64,000 nucleotides of DNA from Paenibacillus turicensis (GCF_017873435.1 NZ_JAGGKG010000011.1:1-64000); one strand, 5' to 3'. Shown: positions 7,795 to 15,646, counted from the first letter of the stretch. Numbers and translations: made by a program. The notes: generated from the letters alone by a model not told the origin.

Positions 7795-8673
7795 CTACAA
7801 AAATATCAAATTTATTTTTCCACAGCCAAAGGTAGAGTTTCTCCCTATATGTAAAACTTGTGCAGCTTTTAGCCATGGTATAAAGGTAGACAGTTCACCT
7901 GAAAATTGCAAGGCTCCAAGCATTCCGCTCCAATCCATAGATTCATTTTTACGATTAGAAAAACGATGCATTTGACCCAAGTGTAAAGCTGAAACCGTCC
8001 TATCTATTGATTGTGCTAATTCACAGCTAGTGGTAGCAAGCTCAGTGTTAATATGACCTCCATAACGTTCTGTTAGCATTCCAATTCTTTTTGTAATATT
8101 GCGAATTATAGTCGGAAAAGTAATATCTTCAACTAGCTTCCCATTACGTCTAATTCGAAGTGGGGTTAAAAGATGTAACGAACACCAAGTCGCATGTTCA
8201 TGTCTAGACAGAGAATCAATGTTTTCAGGCATCAATGCCATGTTATTAAATCCTTCTTCGCTGTATACATCTCCAAATTGAGAGCCATGTAAAATGTCCT
8301 TAAGGATAAATGGAGCTCGTTGCGCACCTATCCCAAATGTTTTACTCTGAAATAAAGCATTTATTACTGCTTCTGCATAATGAATACCATTACCAACAAG
8401 CACAAATGTAAAGCTTAACAGCTCCCCTTTCTCAAAATGGGACTTTGACCTTGGCGGCTCAATAAAATACGGATTAACTATATCTTGCTTGCCCCCACCC
8501 ACACGCTTATTTTCAAACAAAAAAGAGTATGCTTCAGGACTGTATTTCTTTAGCGTCCAGCCCATGATTCCATGCATCGTTGAGCCTAAAAAAAGAGGCA
8601 AACGAGTAGTTTGCTGACATTGCAATCGTATGAGTAAAGGTAAATAAGTTAAAGAAAACGGGGATTTATTCAT
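7795..8673 (-). CDS. cas6: CRISPR pre-crRNA endoribonuclease Cas6 (RAMP)
   Basis: The 292-residue product starts at ATG 8673 after AGGAGA. It is a RAMP-fold Cas6 of the kind usually linked to type III systems. The N-terminal ferredoxin-like domain has LRLPLFLGSTMHGIMG-like features (GSTMHG at about 31-36). The C-terminal domain has FSNRKNESMDWSGMLGALQF and the glycine-rich signature HIGRNSTFGCGKINL near the end. It would cut CRISPR repeat RNA at the base of the repeat hairpin. No cas1, cas2, cas10, csm/cmr or cascade gene is in the window, so it is an orphan here. It lies 13 bp downstream of the last, degenerate repeat of array 2 on the same strand, so array and gene can share one transcript. 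Confidence 0.85.
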   Translation of the reverse strand: MNKSPFSLTYLPLLIRLQCQQTTRLPLFLGSTMHGIMGWTLKKYSPEAYSFLFENKRVGGGKQDIVNPYFIEPPRSKSHFEKGELLSFTFVLVGNGIHYAEAVINALFQSKTFGIGAQRAPFILKDILHGSQFGDVYSEEGFNNMALMPENIDSLSRHEHATWCSLHLLTPLRIRRNGKLVEDITFPTIIRNITKRIGMLTERYGGHINTELATTSCELAQSIDRTVSALHLGQMHRFSNRKNESMDWSGMLGALQFSGELSTFIPWLKAAQVLHIGRNSTFGCGKINLIFL

Positions 8674-8686
8674 AATTTTCTCCTGA

Positions 8687-8917
8687 TTTTTAATTCATGC
8701 ACTCAAATACAGTGCGACACAAAAAAAGATATCTGACGTGTGCATTAGCATATTTCAATTCACGCACTCACACAGAGTGTGACCCCAAACCAAACAATAG
8801 TATTCCTTTACCATAGAATTTCAATCCACGCACTCACACAGAGTGCGACGAGTTCAAGACCATCCAAATTACAGATCATTCAGTGATTTCAATCCACGCA
8901 CTCACATAGAGTGCGAC
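8687..8917 (-). CRISPR. CRISPR array 2: four repeats, three spacers
   Basis: Repeats are 32 nt at 8886-8917, 8818-8849, 8752-8783 and 8687-8718. Spacers are 36, 34 and 33 nt. Read in the transcribed sense the repeat begins GTCGCACTC and ends TGGATTGAAAT, with a 6-bp stem GCACTC/GAGTGC, like type I-C repeats. The leader-proximal copy is the consensus. The next two carry one and three changes, and the distal copy has six mismatches and lies in the cas6 5' region, the usual decay pattern away from the leader. Confidence 0.93.
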
Positions 8918-9085
8918 AGCGCCCCTTCCCAGCCCTTGCACAGCAAGGCTTTTCAGGCGCAAAAGTGCGAAGGAGTTTTTAAAGCGCTTTAATTATAGCA
9001 AAAAAATGTCCAAAACGCCACAAACCCTTGTGGGACGCGAGGTGCGGAGAACCCGGTTTTTTCATGTGAGCTTGGGGTTCGCACC
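8918..9085 (-). promoter_or_regulatory. CRISPR leader 2 with promoter
   Basis: This 168-bp copy of the shared leader abuts the first repeat of array 2. The extended -10 TGCTATAAT (8992-8997 hexamer) points to the array, and the palindrome AAAGCGCTTT is at 8981-8990. It likely drives the array and, by read-through, cas6. Confidence 0.78.
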
Positions 9086-9118
9086 AAGGCTTCAAGTAAA
9101 CTCATTCTATTTTTATTT

Positions 9119-9643
9119 TCACTTTCCCAAACACCGCTTAATCTCCTTATTTATACAAGCACGCTTTAATCTTCGGTTTTTTAATAAATTTCTGATATCA
9201 GCCCTGTTGTCATAGGAAAGCTGTATGTAATAGTAATTAATAAATTCTAATAGAGCAAAGACATATATCCCAATCGCCAATAAGAGTCCTCCAGAGGGTA
9301 ATGCCGAATGCCATCTGATGAAATCAAGTACAAAAGCAAATATTCCAGCCCCAATAATAATTATATTTATCCTCTTACACAAAGTGAGCTGTCTAATTAA
9401 CTTCAATGGCGTTGCAAGTGTATCGTTATTCCTTAATCTTTTAAGCTTTTCCCTCCAATATATCGTTCCTTGTAGCAAAATAAACTCCAACAATAAAAAA
9501 GAAGTCCAAAACGAAAACAATGAGTATAACATCAAATTTGGGAATCCATAGTTTAGTCCAAAACTAACGGGTATAAACATAATGAGTGATACCAATTCTC
9601 CACTGTATAAATAAGCTAATCTCTTTTCAAGCTTAATCTTCAA
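9119..9643 (-). CDS. Four-TM membrane protein, general-stress-protein-like
   Basis: The best start is TTG 9643, 8 nt after GAGGGGGA, giving 174 residues; the longer frame to 9679 lacks a ribosome site. Four hydrophobic segments occupy about 18-38, 45-65, 92-112 and 117-135. A conserved-looking tail follows: NYYYIQLSYDNRADIRNLLKNRRLKRA. Bacillales proteins with this NYFYIQLSYDN tail are commonly annotated as general stress or hypothetical membrane proteins. Function is unknown. It lies downstream of oleate hydratase on the same strand, about 150 bp away, and next to CRISPR leader 2. Confidence 0.6.
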   Translation of the reverse strand: MKIKLEKRLAYLYSGELVSLIMFIPVSFGLNYGFPNLMLYSLFSFWTSFLLLEFILLQGTIYWREKLKRLRNNDTLATPLKLIRQLTLCKRINIIIIGAGIFAFVLDFIRWHSALPSGGLLLAIGIYVFALLEFINYYYIQLSYDNRADIRNLLKNRRLKRACINKEIKRCLGK

Positions 9644-9797
9644 TTTAACTATCCCCCTCGTATACATTATATTTAACAAACAAGGGGAAGCAAAATATAT
9701 AAAATAAAAAGCCCAACCATATTAACTTGCAACATGATCAGGCGCAATTTCATTTTCTCTTATTACTATTACTATTAACCTACAACTTTCTATCAAT

Positions 9798-11492
9798 CTA
9801 CAGCAGCTTCGACAACACCGTTCCCCCAATAATTTCCCCAAGTGTTTTATCCAGTGGTAAATCTTTTTTACCAAGACAAGTTCTCACCGCTGTTAACAAC
9901 ACACGAACGTCAAATTTACTTGGATGAACTGGGATCACTTCTTTTTCAAGGTGAAGTAAAGAATATACGGCCATCATCGCAGTACGAACAGAATATTCTA
10001 CCGTAAATACACAATCGTCAGGTGCTTCTGCAAATTGACCAAGGAAGGCAAAGTTTGTGCTACCTTCTGGTACTACATTTGGGCGATCTCCTAATACACG
10101 AGGCATAAATTGAGATGTAATATACGGCATCATGCAAGGGATAACGTTAGTTGTTGTTTTTAAAATATCTGGAATGGACTCTTTAAGTCCCATATGATAA
10201 AGCAATTCCTCAAACAATTCTTGCCCTGTGCAATCGCTCATTTTTTTCTTAATGTAATCCCCTTCTTCATCTACTAACAAGCCATACGCCCACAATACTT
10301 TGACGTTATCTGGCTGATTAATAAAGTGTGGTTGCTTTGGAGCTGTCCAAGACATCATCCAGCTTGAATCCTTAATCGTTACAACCCCACCCATACCTGG
10401 TAAATCTCCTGTCCAATCGAGTAAATATGGGAATAAAATTTTGTCGTCCGTTAAAGTGATCGTAAAGGATAACCATTTTGTTTTATCAATATCTCCGCAA
10501 AATACTTCTGGATTACCAAATTGAGACGATCTAGGTGCGATTTTTTCCCATACGCTCCAGCATCCACGATCTGTTACAGAGTCATTAATGATCGCTGGAT
10601 GATCCATGTCACCTCTAGTAGAGTTTTGAGTCATCGAACCATTTGTAAACATTACGATATCATTTTTCGTTGTTTTAATTGTAGATGGCTTCCCATTCAC
10701 TTTTAAATGGATTGCTGTTGCAGTCGTTTCACCATTGCTAAAGTCAAAATCAAAGTCCACAACCTCATGCCCAAGGTCAAAATGCACGCCTTGCTCCTCT
10801 AGCCATTTCAACAACGGGAGAATTAAAGAATCATATTGGTTGTATTCTGTGTGTAAAATGCCTTTAAGCTGGTTCATGCCAGAAATAAGATGCATAAAAC
10901 GCTCCATATAACGCTTCACTTCTACAACACTTTGCCAATTTTCAAAAGCAAACATCGAACGCCAGAAGTACCAGAAATTCGTTTCAAGGAATGTTGGATC
11001 AAAAAATTGCTCAATCGTCGTTGCCCCTAGCTTTTCTTCTGTTAACATCGCTAATTTCCCTAGCTGTAAAGCATGAGAGGTGGATAAGCCTAAGGTAGAG
11101 AAATCTGCCGTTTTCCCTGCTTTTTCAACTAATCTGCAATGAGATTCAATTGGTTCCTCTAAGTTTAGCTCTCTAAATTCATCCAACACTGTCCGATGTG
11201 GATTTGTTAAAGAAGGAATGAAACCAAATAAGTCCATAAAGCATTCAAAATGCTCTTCAATTTCACGTCCACCACGAGCGCTATAACCATCCTTCGCGTT
11301 ACCTGCACCATCCATTGACCCACCGTAAATGTCTGATTGTTCAAGAATATGAATATTTCCCGCTGGCATATGAGCATCACGAATTAGAAATGCTGCGGCA
11401 GCTAATGAGGCGATACCACCACCAACTAAATAAGCTTTTTTTGAAGAGATGCCTTCTTGTACAACTGGATTAATTCTTTGATAGTTTCCCAT
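9798..11492 (-). CDS. ohyA: Oleate hydratase
   Basis: The enzyme adds water to the cis-9 double bond of unsaturated fatty acids such as oleate to make 10-hydroxy fatty acids, an FAD-dependent detoxification step (EC 4.2.1.53). From ATG 11492 (after GAGGAAG) the product is 564 residues, the size of the MCRA/oleate hydratase family. Near the N terminus are the FAD-binding VGGGIASLAAAAFLIRD, then EQSDIYGGSMDGAG and SARGGREIEEHFEC. The first 16 codons of the longest frame are not needed. The divergent TetR gene with a palindrome between them suggests repression relieved by a fatty acid or similar ligand. Identification is firm; regulation is inferred. Confidence 0.95.
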   Translation of the reverse strand: MGNYQRINPVVQEGISSKKAYLVGGGIASLAAAAFLIRDAHMPAGNIHILEQSDIYGGSMDGAGNAKDGYSARGGREIEEHFECFMDLFGFIPSLTNPHRTVLDEFRELNLEEPIESHCRLVEKAGKTADFSTLGLSTSHALQLGKLAMLTEEKLGATTIEQFFDPTFLETNFWYFWRSMFAFENWQSVVEVKRYMERFMHLISGMNQLKGILHTEYNQYDSLILPLLKWLEEQGVHFDLGHEVVDFDFDFSNGETTATAIHLKVNGKPSTIKTTKNDIVMFTNGSMTQNSTRGDMDHPAIINDSVTDRGCWSVWEKIAPRSSQFGNPEVFCGDIDKTKWLSFTITLTDDKILFPYLLDWTGDLPGMGGVVTIKDSSWMMSWTAPKQPHFINQPDNVKVLWAYGLLVDEEGDYIKKKMSDCTGQELFEELLYHMGLKESIPDILKTTTNVIPCMMPYITSQFMPRVLGDRPNVVPEGSTNFAFLGQFAEAPDDCVFTVEYSVRTAMMAVYSLLHLEKEVIPVHPSKFDVRVLLTAVRTCLGKKDLPLDKTLGEIIGGTVLSKLL

Positions 11493-11614
11493 TTGTCTTT
11501 CTTCCTCTCTGAAATGAAATAGTGATTTAACAAAGGACAATATCTAGTAATTAATTTCACTATATCCACTTCTTAGAGCAGAAGCCATGAACATATAAAT
11601 AAGATTGTATCAAA

Positions 11615-11642
11615 ATTACACATAATTCCGATATTGTGTAAT
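11615..11642. promoter_or_regulatory. Candidate TetR operator between ohyA and its regulator
   Basis: ATTACACA (11615-11622) and TGTGTAAT (11635-11642) form an 8-bp inverted repeat with a 12-bp centre in the 278-bp divergent intergenic region. Its position suits control of both genes. Confidence 0.6.
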
Positions 11643-11770
11643 GCGTAATAATGATCATTGATTTTTATCCAAATGATAGGTTGAATTAGGAAGATAACGT
11701 AGCAATATTTGAGGAAGCTTCATTTGGCTGTTAAACTAGAACTAAGTATAAATGGTTTAGGAGGTAACTT

Positions 11771-12349
11771 ATGGCAAGCTATGCTCACGTAACAAAAAAT
11801 GCTCTGGCGAGATCGTTAAAAAAGCTCATGCTCACAAAACCCCTTCATAAAATAACAATTCAGGAGCTAACTGCGGATTGTGGAGTAACGAGACATACTT
11901 TTTATAACCATTTTCAAGACATATACGAGCTGTTAGGATGGGTATACCAGATTGAAGTGATCGAGGGATTAGAGCAATATCGGAGCTTTTCCCAATGGGA
12001 GCAAGGTTTTTTGAGTGTACTTAATTACACACAGACCAACAAAACAATATGCCTCAACACCTTTAATTCATTAGGACGAGAGCATCTTGATAACTTTTTG
12101 TATGGTGTCATTTATCATATGATGATAAGCATTGTGAATGAATTAGCTGATGAATGCACAGCTTGTCATGTAAGTAAAGAGGATCGTAAAATTATTGCAG
12201 ATTTTTATTCATTGGCTGTGCTAGAGCAAGTGATTCATTGGTTAAAGTCAGGCGCCAACACAGATCCAATCGAAATTGTACGTAAAGTTAGCAAACTGAT
12301 GGATGGTAATATTGTAGGTGCCATAGAAAAGTATAAAGTGAGTAGTTAA
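11771..12349 (+). CDS. TetR/AcrR family regulator, divergent from ohyA
   Basis: The 192-residue product starts at ATG 11771 after AGGAGG (11760-11765). The helix-turn-helix is at about residues 22-50 (KITIQELTADCGVTRHTFYNHFQDIYELL). The C-terminal part matches the TetR_C_8 / DhaS-like group, with its HWLKSGANTDPIEIVRKV ending. Such regulators usually repress a neighbouring gene until a ligand binds. The divergent oleate hydratase is the obvious target, so a fatty acid ligand is plausible but not shown. Confidence 0.85.
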   Translation: MASYAHVTKNALARSLKKLMLTKPLHKITIQELTADCGVTRHTFYNHFQDIYELLGWVYQIEVIEGLEQYRSFSQWEQGFLSVLNYTQTNKTICLNTFNSLGREHLDNFLYGVIYHMMISIVNELADECTACHVSKEDRKIIADFYSLAVLEQVIHWLKSGANTDPIEIVRKVSKLMDGNIVGAIEKYKVSS

Positions 12350-12359
12350 CATCATTAAA

Positions 12360-12492
12360 TTAACTCTAATTAACATCATTTAAAGCCTGATTCTAAATAC
12401 CTAAATCTAATCTTAACTAGATTATCATTGATCTATTAATGACTCAGTCGAACTTATATCCGTAAATTTAGTAATCAGGCTTTAAGAGTTAA
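12360..12492. repeat. Interrupted inverted repeat between tetR and the transporter gene
   Basis: TTAACTCT plus TTAAAGCCTGATT (12360-12367 and 12380-12392) pair with AATCAGGCTTTAA-GAGTTAA (12473-12492). The left arm is split by a 12-nt insert, AATTAACATCAT, whose TTAACATCATT copies the sequence at 12348-12358. The arms could form a bidirectional terminator with a long loop or be the ends of a tiny non-coding element. Confidence 0.5.
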
Positions 12493-12496
12493 CCCA

Positions 12497-13585
12497 TTAT
12501 GCAAGGGAATTAGCGATACCAACGATAATCCAAGAAATAATTAAGAAGGCATTTCCAATTAGAAGCAAACGTTTTGGTTTATCGTACCCTTTCCATTCTC
12601 CATCAAGCAGTCCCCATACATTACTAACAATTAACGCCAGACCATTAAAGGTAAGCCAACCTACACTTGCACCAAGTGGGCCTAACATGACGGAAGCTTT
12701 TGCATAAAAGCCCAGTGCCAGAAACCAGATCAAAGACGTTGCCAGCGCCTTGCCATACGCTTTCCCTGCCCCCACTGCAACATAGTCCCGGTAGCTTCGA
12801 TTTTTGATTAATTTCATAAAAGAATAAGCAAAATTAGCGACAAATCCACCCGACAATGTGATCACCCATGGAATTAAACTAGCATTTACTGCATTTACCC
12901 CATGCGAGGTTGCGATCGCTAACGTCTGATTTGCATAACTAAATCCAATATTCATCGCCGCAGAACCAAGCCCCGCTAAAGAAGCCATGAGGATGCCCTG
13001 AGATAACCCTTTTCTCATTGCATTTCCTTCGGAATTCACTTGAACTTGCTCCTTCATCTGAATCTTAGCTTGATCAAGTTGATCACGCTCTTGCTGTCTC
13101 AGCAGATCATCATCCTGATTAATTAATTTTTCTTTATCCAAGCCTGCTTTTGTAATAATCCCAACTCCACCTAACATCACAACCATGCCAAGTAACAATG
13201 TTATAAACGAACTTGCGACTGGAATCTCACCGAACAGGATTAATGGAATCAGCGAGCCTAGGGATGCAGAAATCCCCATGTTTATGCCATAGGTCAATGA
13301 TACACCAATACTATCTACCGCTTTACCAAACAAAATCGCACTAATGCCCCATAAAAAACCACAAAAAGAAGCTAATACTAATACCTCTAGCTTTGTTTCC
13401 ATTATGTACGTCAAAAATTGTGGTGCTTCAAGCCAAGTCCAAGCAATCGGAATGATCAAAATACCAACCACAGAAAACAAAGTCCAAAACGCTTCCCACG
13501 AAAAAGGCTGATATTTTTTCATCCCTAATCCAAAGCTACCTTGGCATAAGCAGCCCAACAATAAGATCAAAAAACCATAAAGCAA
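12497..13585 (-). CDS. RhaT-family sugar/proton symporter-like membrane protein
   Basis: The best start is TTG 13585, 9 nt after GGGAG; the longer frame begins inside a CRISPR repeat. The 362-residue product has about ten transmembrane helices and matches the RhaT (L-rhamnose-H+ symporter) family from its start: YGFLILLLGCLCQGSFGLGMKKYQ, then FSWEAFW, GISAILFGKAVDSIGVSLTYG, and a C-terminal GASVGWLTFNG. A hydrophilic loop of about 45 residues (DKEKLINQDDDLLRQQ...) separates the halves and is longer than in E. coli RhaT. No rhamnose catabolic gene is nearby, so the substrate is open. The gene lies 35 bp downstream of CRISPR array 3, transcribed the same way. Confidence 0.75.
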   Translation of the reverse strand: MLYGFLILLLGCLCQGSFGLGMKKYQPFSWEAFWTLFSVVGILIIPIAWTWLEAPQFLTYIMETKLEVLVLASFCGFLWGISAILFGKAVDSIGVSLTYGINMGISASLGSLIPLILFGEIPVASSFITLLLGMVVMLGGVGIITKAGLDKEKLINQDDDLLRQQERDQLDQAKIQMKEQVQVNSEGNAMRKGLSQGILMASLAGLGSAAMNIGFSYANQTLAIATSHGVNAVNASLIPWVITLSGGFVANFAYSFMKLIKNRSYRDYVAVGAGKAYGKALATSLIWFLALGFYAKASVMLGPLGASVGWLTFNGLALIVSNVWGLLDGEWKGYDKPKRLLLIGNAFLIISWIIVGIANSLA

Positions 13586-13620
13586 GGTTTCACTCTCCCT
13601 AGTAATGAAAAATCTATTTA

Positions 13621-13718
13621 AATTCAATCCACGCACTCACATAGAGTGCGACGATTGACCCATCCTCACCAAGCTCAATGACCGATATTTCAATCCACGC
13701 ACTCACATAGAGTGCGAC
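13621..13718 (-). CRISPR. CRISPR array 3: two repeats, one spacer
   Basis: The 32-nt repeats at 13687-13718 (consensus) and 13621-13652 (one mismatch) flank a 34-nt spacer at 13653-13686. It abuts leader 3, and its distal end is 35 bp upstream of the RhaT-like gene. Confidence 0.9.
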
Positions 13719-13885
13719 AGCGCCACTTTTCATCCCTTATGGGACAAGGGATTTAAGGCACAAAAGTGCGAAGGAACTTTTAAAGCGCTTTTATCATATC
13801 AAAAAAAAGCCAAAAAAGCCACAATCCCTTGTAGGGCGCGTGGTGCGGAGGACCCGGGAATTCATGTGAGCTTGGGGTTCGCACC
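13719..13885 (-). promoter_or_regulatory. CRISPR leader 3 with promoter
   Basis: This 167-bp copy of the shared leader has the palindrome AAAGCGCTTT at 13782-13791 and a weaker extended -10 (TGATATGAT). The inverted pair ACAAGGGATT (13744-13753) / AATCCCTTGT (13823-13832) differs from leader 1 by one position changed on both arms. Confidence 0.75.
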
Positions 13886-13964
13886 AAATATATAAATCTA
13901 ATATTCTCCTAGTTTTAATACATTAGTTTTGCATTATTCTAATAATATCGTTTTTTGGTAAAAG

Positions 13965-13993
13965 TTGACTAATAGACCGCTGTTCTATAATAT
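13965..13993 (+). promoter_or_regulatory. Promoter for the HTH-TPR regulator
   Basis: TTGACT (13965-13970) is followed by TATAAT (13986-13991, 15-bp spacer) or TAATAT (13988-13993, 17-bp spacer), about 50 bp before the regulator start. It looks like a sigma-A promoter. Confidence 0.65.
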
Positions 13994-14044
13994 AAAAATT
14001 ATTGTTAGAAAAAATAGTGAGTTTATTGTAAAGGGGTGATCCTT

Positions 14045-15412
14045 TTGAATTCTACTACTACCGTTCGTACATATATACAAGAATTCTTAACAAATAATCA
14101 AGTGTCTATGAATCAATTTGCAGAATTAACTGGAATGAACGTTGGAACGATAAGTAATATTATTAATGGAAAACGTCCAATTGCAGTGCAATATTTAGAT
14201 CAGATCATAAAAGTAATTCAATGTGATGCTGGATATATTTATGATATTTATGTAAAGGAATGTTTTGAACAAGAAAGTCCCGATTGGCGAAGGTTAGGGC
14301 CACTTTTACGCCGGTGTGCTGAACTAGATAAATTAAATTATGTCGAAAAAATTGTTAAAAATATGCTAGATAATTTAAACTATATCCCATTATTATTTGA
14401 TATGGCTGAAGAGTTGAGACTAGAGGATAAAAAAGAAGCCGCAATTATAATATACGAATGTATTTCGGAAAGTGAACGTGCTCAACATTCAGAACGTTTA
14501 GCTTTATGCCAGTATCGTCTGTTTATGTTAAAACTAACTGAAGATCAAGTTAATAACTTAATTGTTGTCACTAGTTTTGAGCCTTATGTGGAACGTTTGG
14601 AAGAAGAATATCAATTAGATGCAATTAATGAAGTCATAAATATTCACCTTTCTTTGCGCAGATGGAAGAGAGCAGGACATCATGCGGCTACATTATTAGA
14701 TAAAGCAACAAAGTATTATAAAATGTTTGGAAGAAGTACTCAAAAACGCACAACAATAAAACCACTTCTATTTTACATATTGTATGCTTATCTCATACAA
14801 GGTGATGTTTATTATCAGCTAGGTGACTACGAAAAAGCATTAAAGTATGTAGATATGTATGAAAATATTGATTGGGTAGTCCATCCTTTGGCAGAAGAAG
14901 AGGTTGTGATAACACAATTTTCAGAATGGGCAGAGGCTAATCGTTATTTGTATCAGCTCATGGCTGGACGGGTAGAAATTTTAAATGACTATGTTGAGTA
15001 TATCGGGGCAAGAGAATATGAAATTTTTGTTGGTTTATACTACATCATAACGGCAGCCAATAAATACGATTTTAATATAGACAGTATACTAGAACGCTTC
15101 AAAGATTACTTAAGTCTAAAGAAGCAAAAAAATAGATTTGAAGGAATAAACAATTATCTAACATTAGATCGATACACTGATTTCTCTAGAGAGTTAGCAT
15201 TATATTATTTTAAAAAAGATAAATTAATTAAAGGAATACATTTCCTATTAGAAAGTTTGGCATCTGCAATTAAAATTAATAATGAAAATACTATTGTAAA
15301 AGCGATGTGCTTATTCGAGCAATATCGTACTAATGCCTCACTACAAGCAGAGCATAGATACAAATCTTTAGTTATGGAGGTGTTAAAAATCAATGAAATT
15401 AAAGTGGGTTAA
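14045..15412 (+). CDS. RRNPP-like HTH-TPR quorum-sensing regulator
   Basis: The start is TTG 14045, 8 nt after AAGGGG (14031-14036), giving 455 residues. Residues of about 5-60 are a Xre/Cro-CI helix-turn-helix (SMNQFAELTGMNVGTISNIINGK). The rest, about 390 residues, is helical and TPR-like, clearest at YAYLIQGDVYYQLGDYEKALKYVD (about 244-268). Size and architecture match peptide-responsive RRNPP regulators (PlcR, NprR, AimR types). The last 20 bp overlap a small gene with a secreted-peptide layout, as in other RRNPP pairs. The regulated genes are not evident: the neighbours are a CRISPR leader upstream and a convergent Bce transporter downstream. Not assigned to a named subfamily. Confidence 0.8.
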   Translation: MNSTTTVRTYIQEFLTNNQVSMNQFAELTGMNVGTISNIINGKRPIAVQYLDQIIKVIQCDAGYIYDIYVKECFEQESPDWRRLGPLLRRCAELDKLNYVEKIVKNMLDNLNYIPLLFDMAEELRLEDKKEAAIIIYECISESERAQHSERLALCQYRLFMLKLTEDQVNNLIVVTSFEPYVERLEEEYQLDAINEVINIHLSLRRWKRAGHHAATLLDKATKYYKMFGRSTQKRTTIKPLLFYILYAYLIQGDVYYQLGDYEKALKYVDMYENIDWVVHPLAEEEVVITQFSEWAEANRYLYQLMAGRVEILNDYVEYIGAREYEIFVGLYYIITAANKYDFNIDSILERFKDYLSLKKQKNRFEGINNYLTLDRYTDFSRELALYYFKKDKLIKGIHFLLESLASAIKINNENTIVKAMCLFEQYRTNASLQAEHRYKSLVMEVLKINEIKVG

Positions 15413-15536
15413 ATCTATTTTAATTGTACTTGCAGTAGTTACTATTTTTTTTAGCAATACCTCTGATTCATCAGAGAATCAAACTAGCATAGCTGCAAGT
15501 ACTATGAAACTACATAGTCATGGTTCAGGAAGCTAG
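15393..15536 (+). CDS. Candidate secreted signalling peptide precursor (Phr/PapR-like)
   Basis: The 47-residue product starts at ATG 15393, 10 nt after GGAGGTG (15376-15382), within the end of the regulator gene in another frame. It has a charged start (MKLKWVK), a hydrophobic export segment (SILIVLAVVTIFF, about 8-20), a polar linker (SNTSDSSENQ) and a C terminus AASTMKLHSHGSGS. This is the layout of RRNPP pheromone precursors, in which a C-terminal or near-C-terminal 5-10-mer is released outside the cell and re-imported by an oligopeptide permease. The mature peptide is unknown; something around MKLHSHG is plausible. A terminator follows about 65 bp downstream. Confidence 0.75.
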   Translation: MKLKWVKSILIVLAVVTIFFSNTSDSSENQTSIAASTMKLHSHGSGS

Positions 15537-15600
15537 TGATTTAAATTAATTTTGTATTTTTATAGTATGATTACAGATCTAATGAATATTTAATTCATGA

Positions 15601-15646
15601 ACAGATAGTATTCCCATGATAAATGAGAATAACTATCTGTTTTTTA
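15601..15646 (+). terminator. Terminator after the peptide gene
   Basis: ACAGATAGT-ATTC pairs with GAAT-A-ACTATCTGT, followed by TTTTTTA. It ends the regulator/peptide unit just before the convergent bceB-like gene. Confidence 0.8.

Noticed and set aside
9006-9215. 69-codon plus-strand frame
   Set aside because: It runs antisense through CRISPR leader 2 and the end of the membrane-protein gene, with no ribosome site.
13586-13636. N-terminal extension of the RhaT-like protein into the CRISPR repeat
   Set aside because: The family begins at the TTG at 13585, which has a proper GGGAG; the extension has none.
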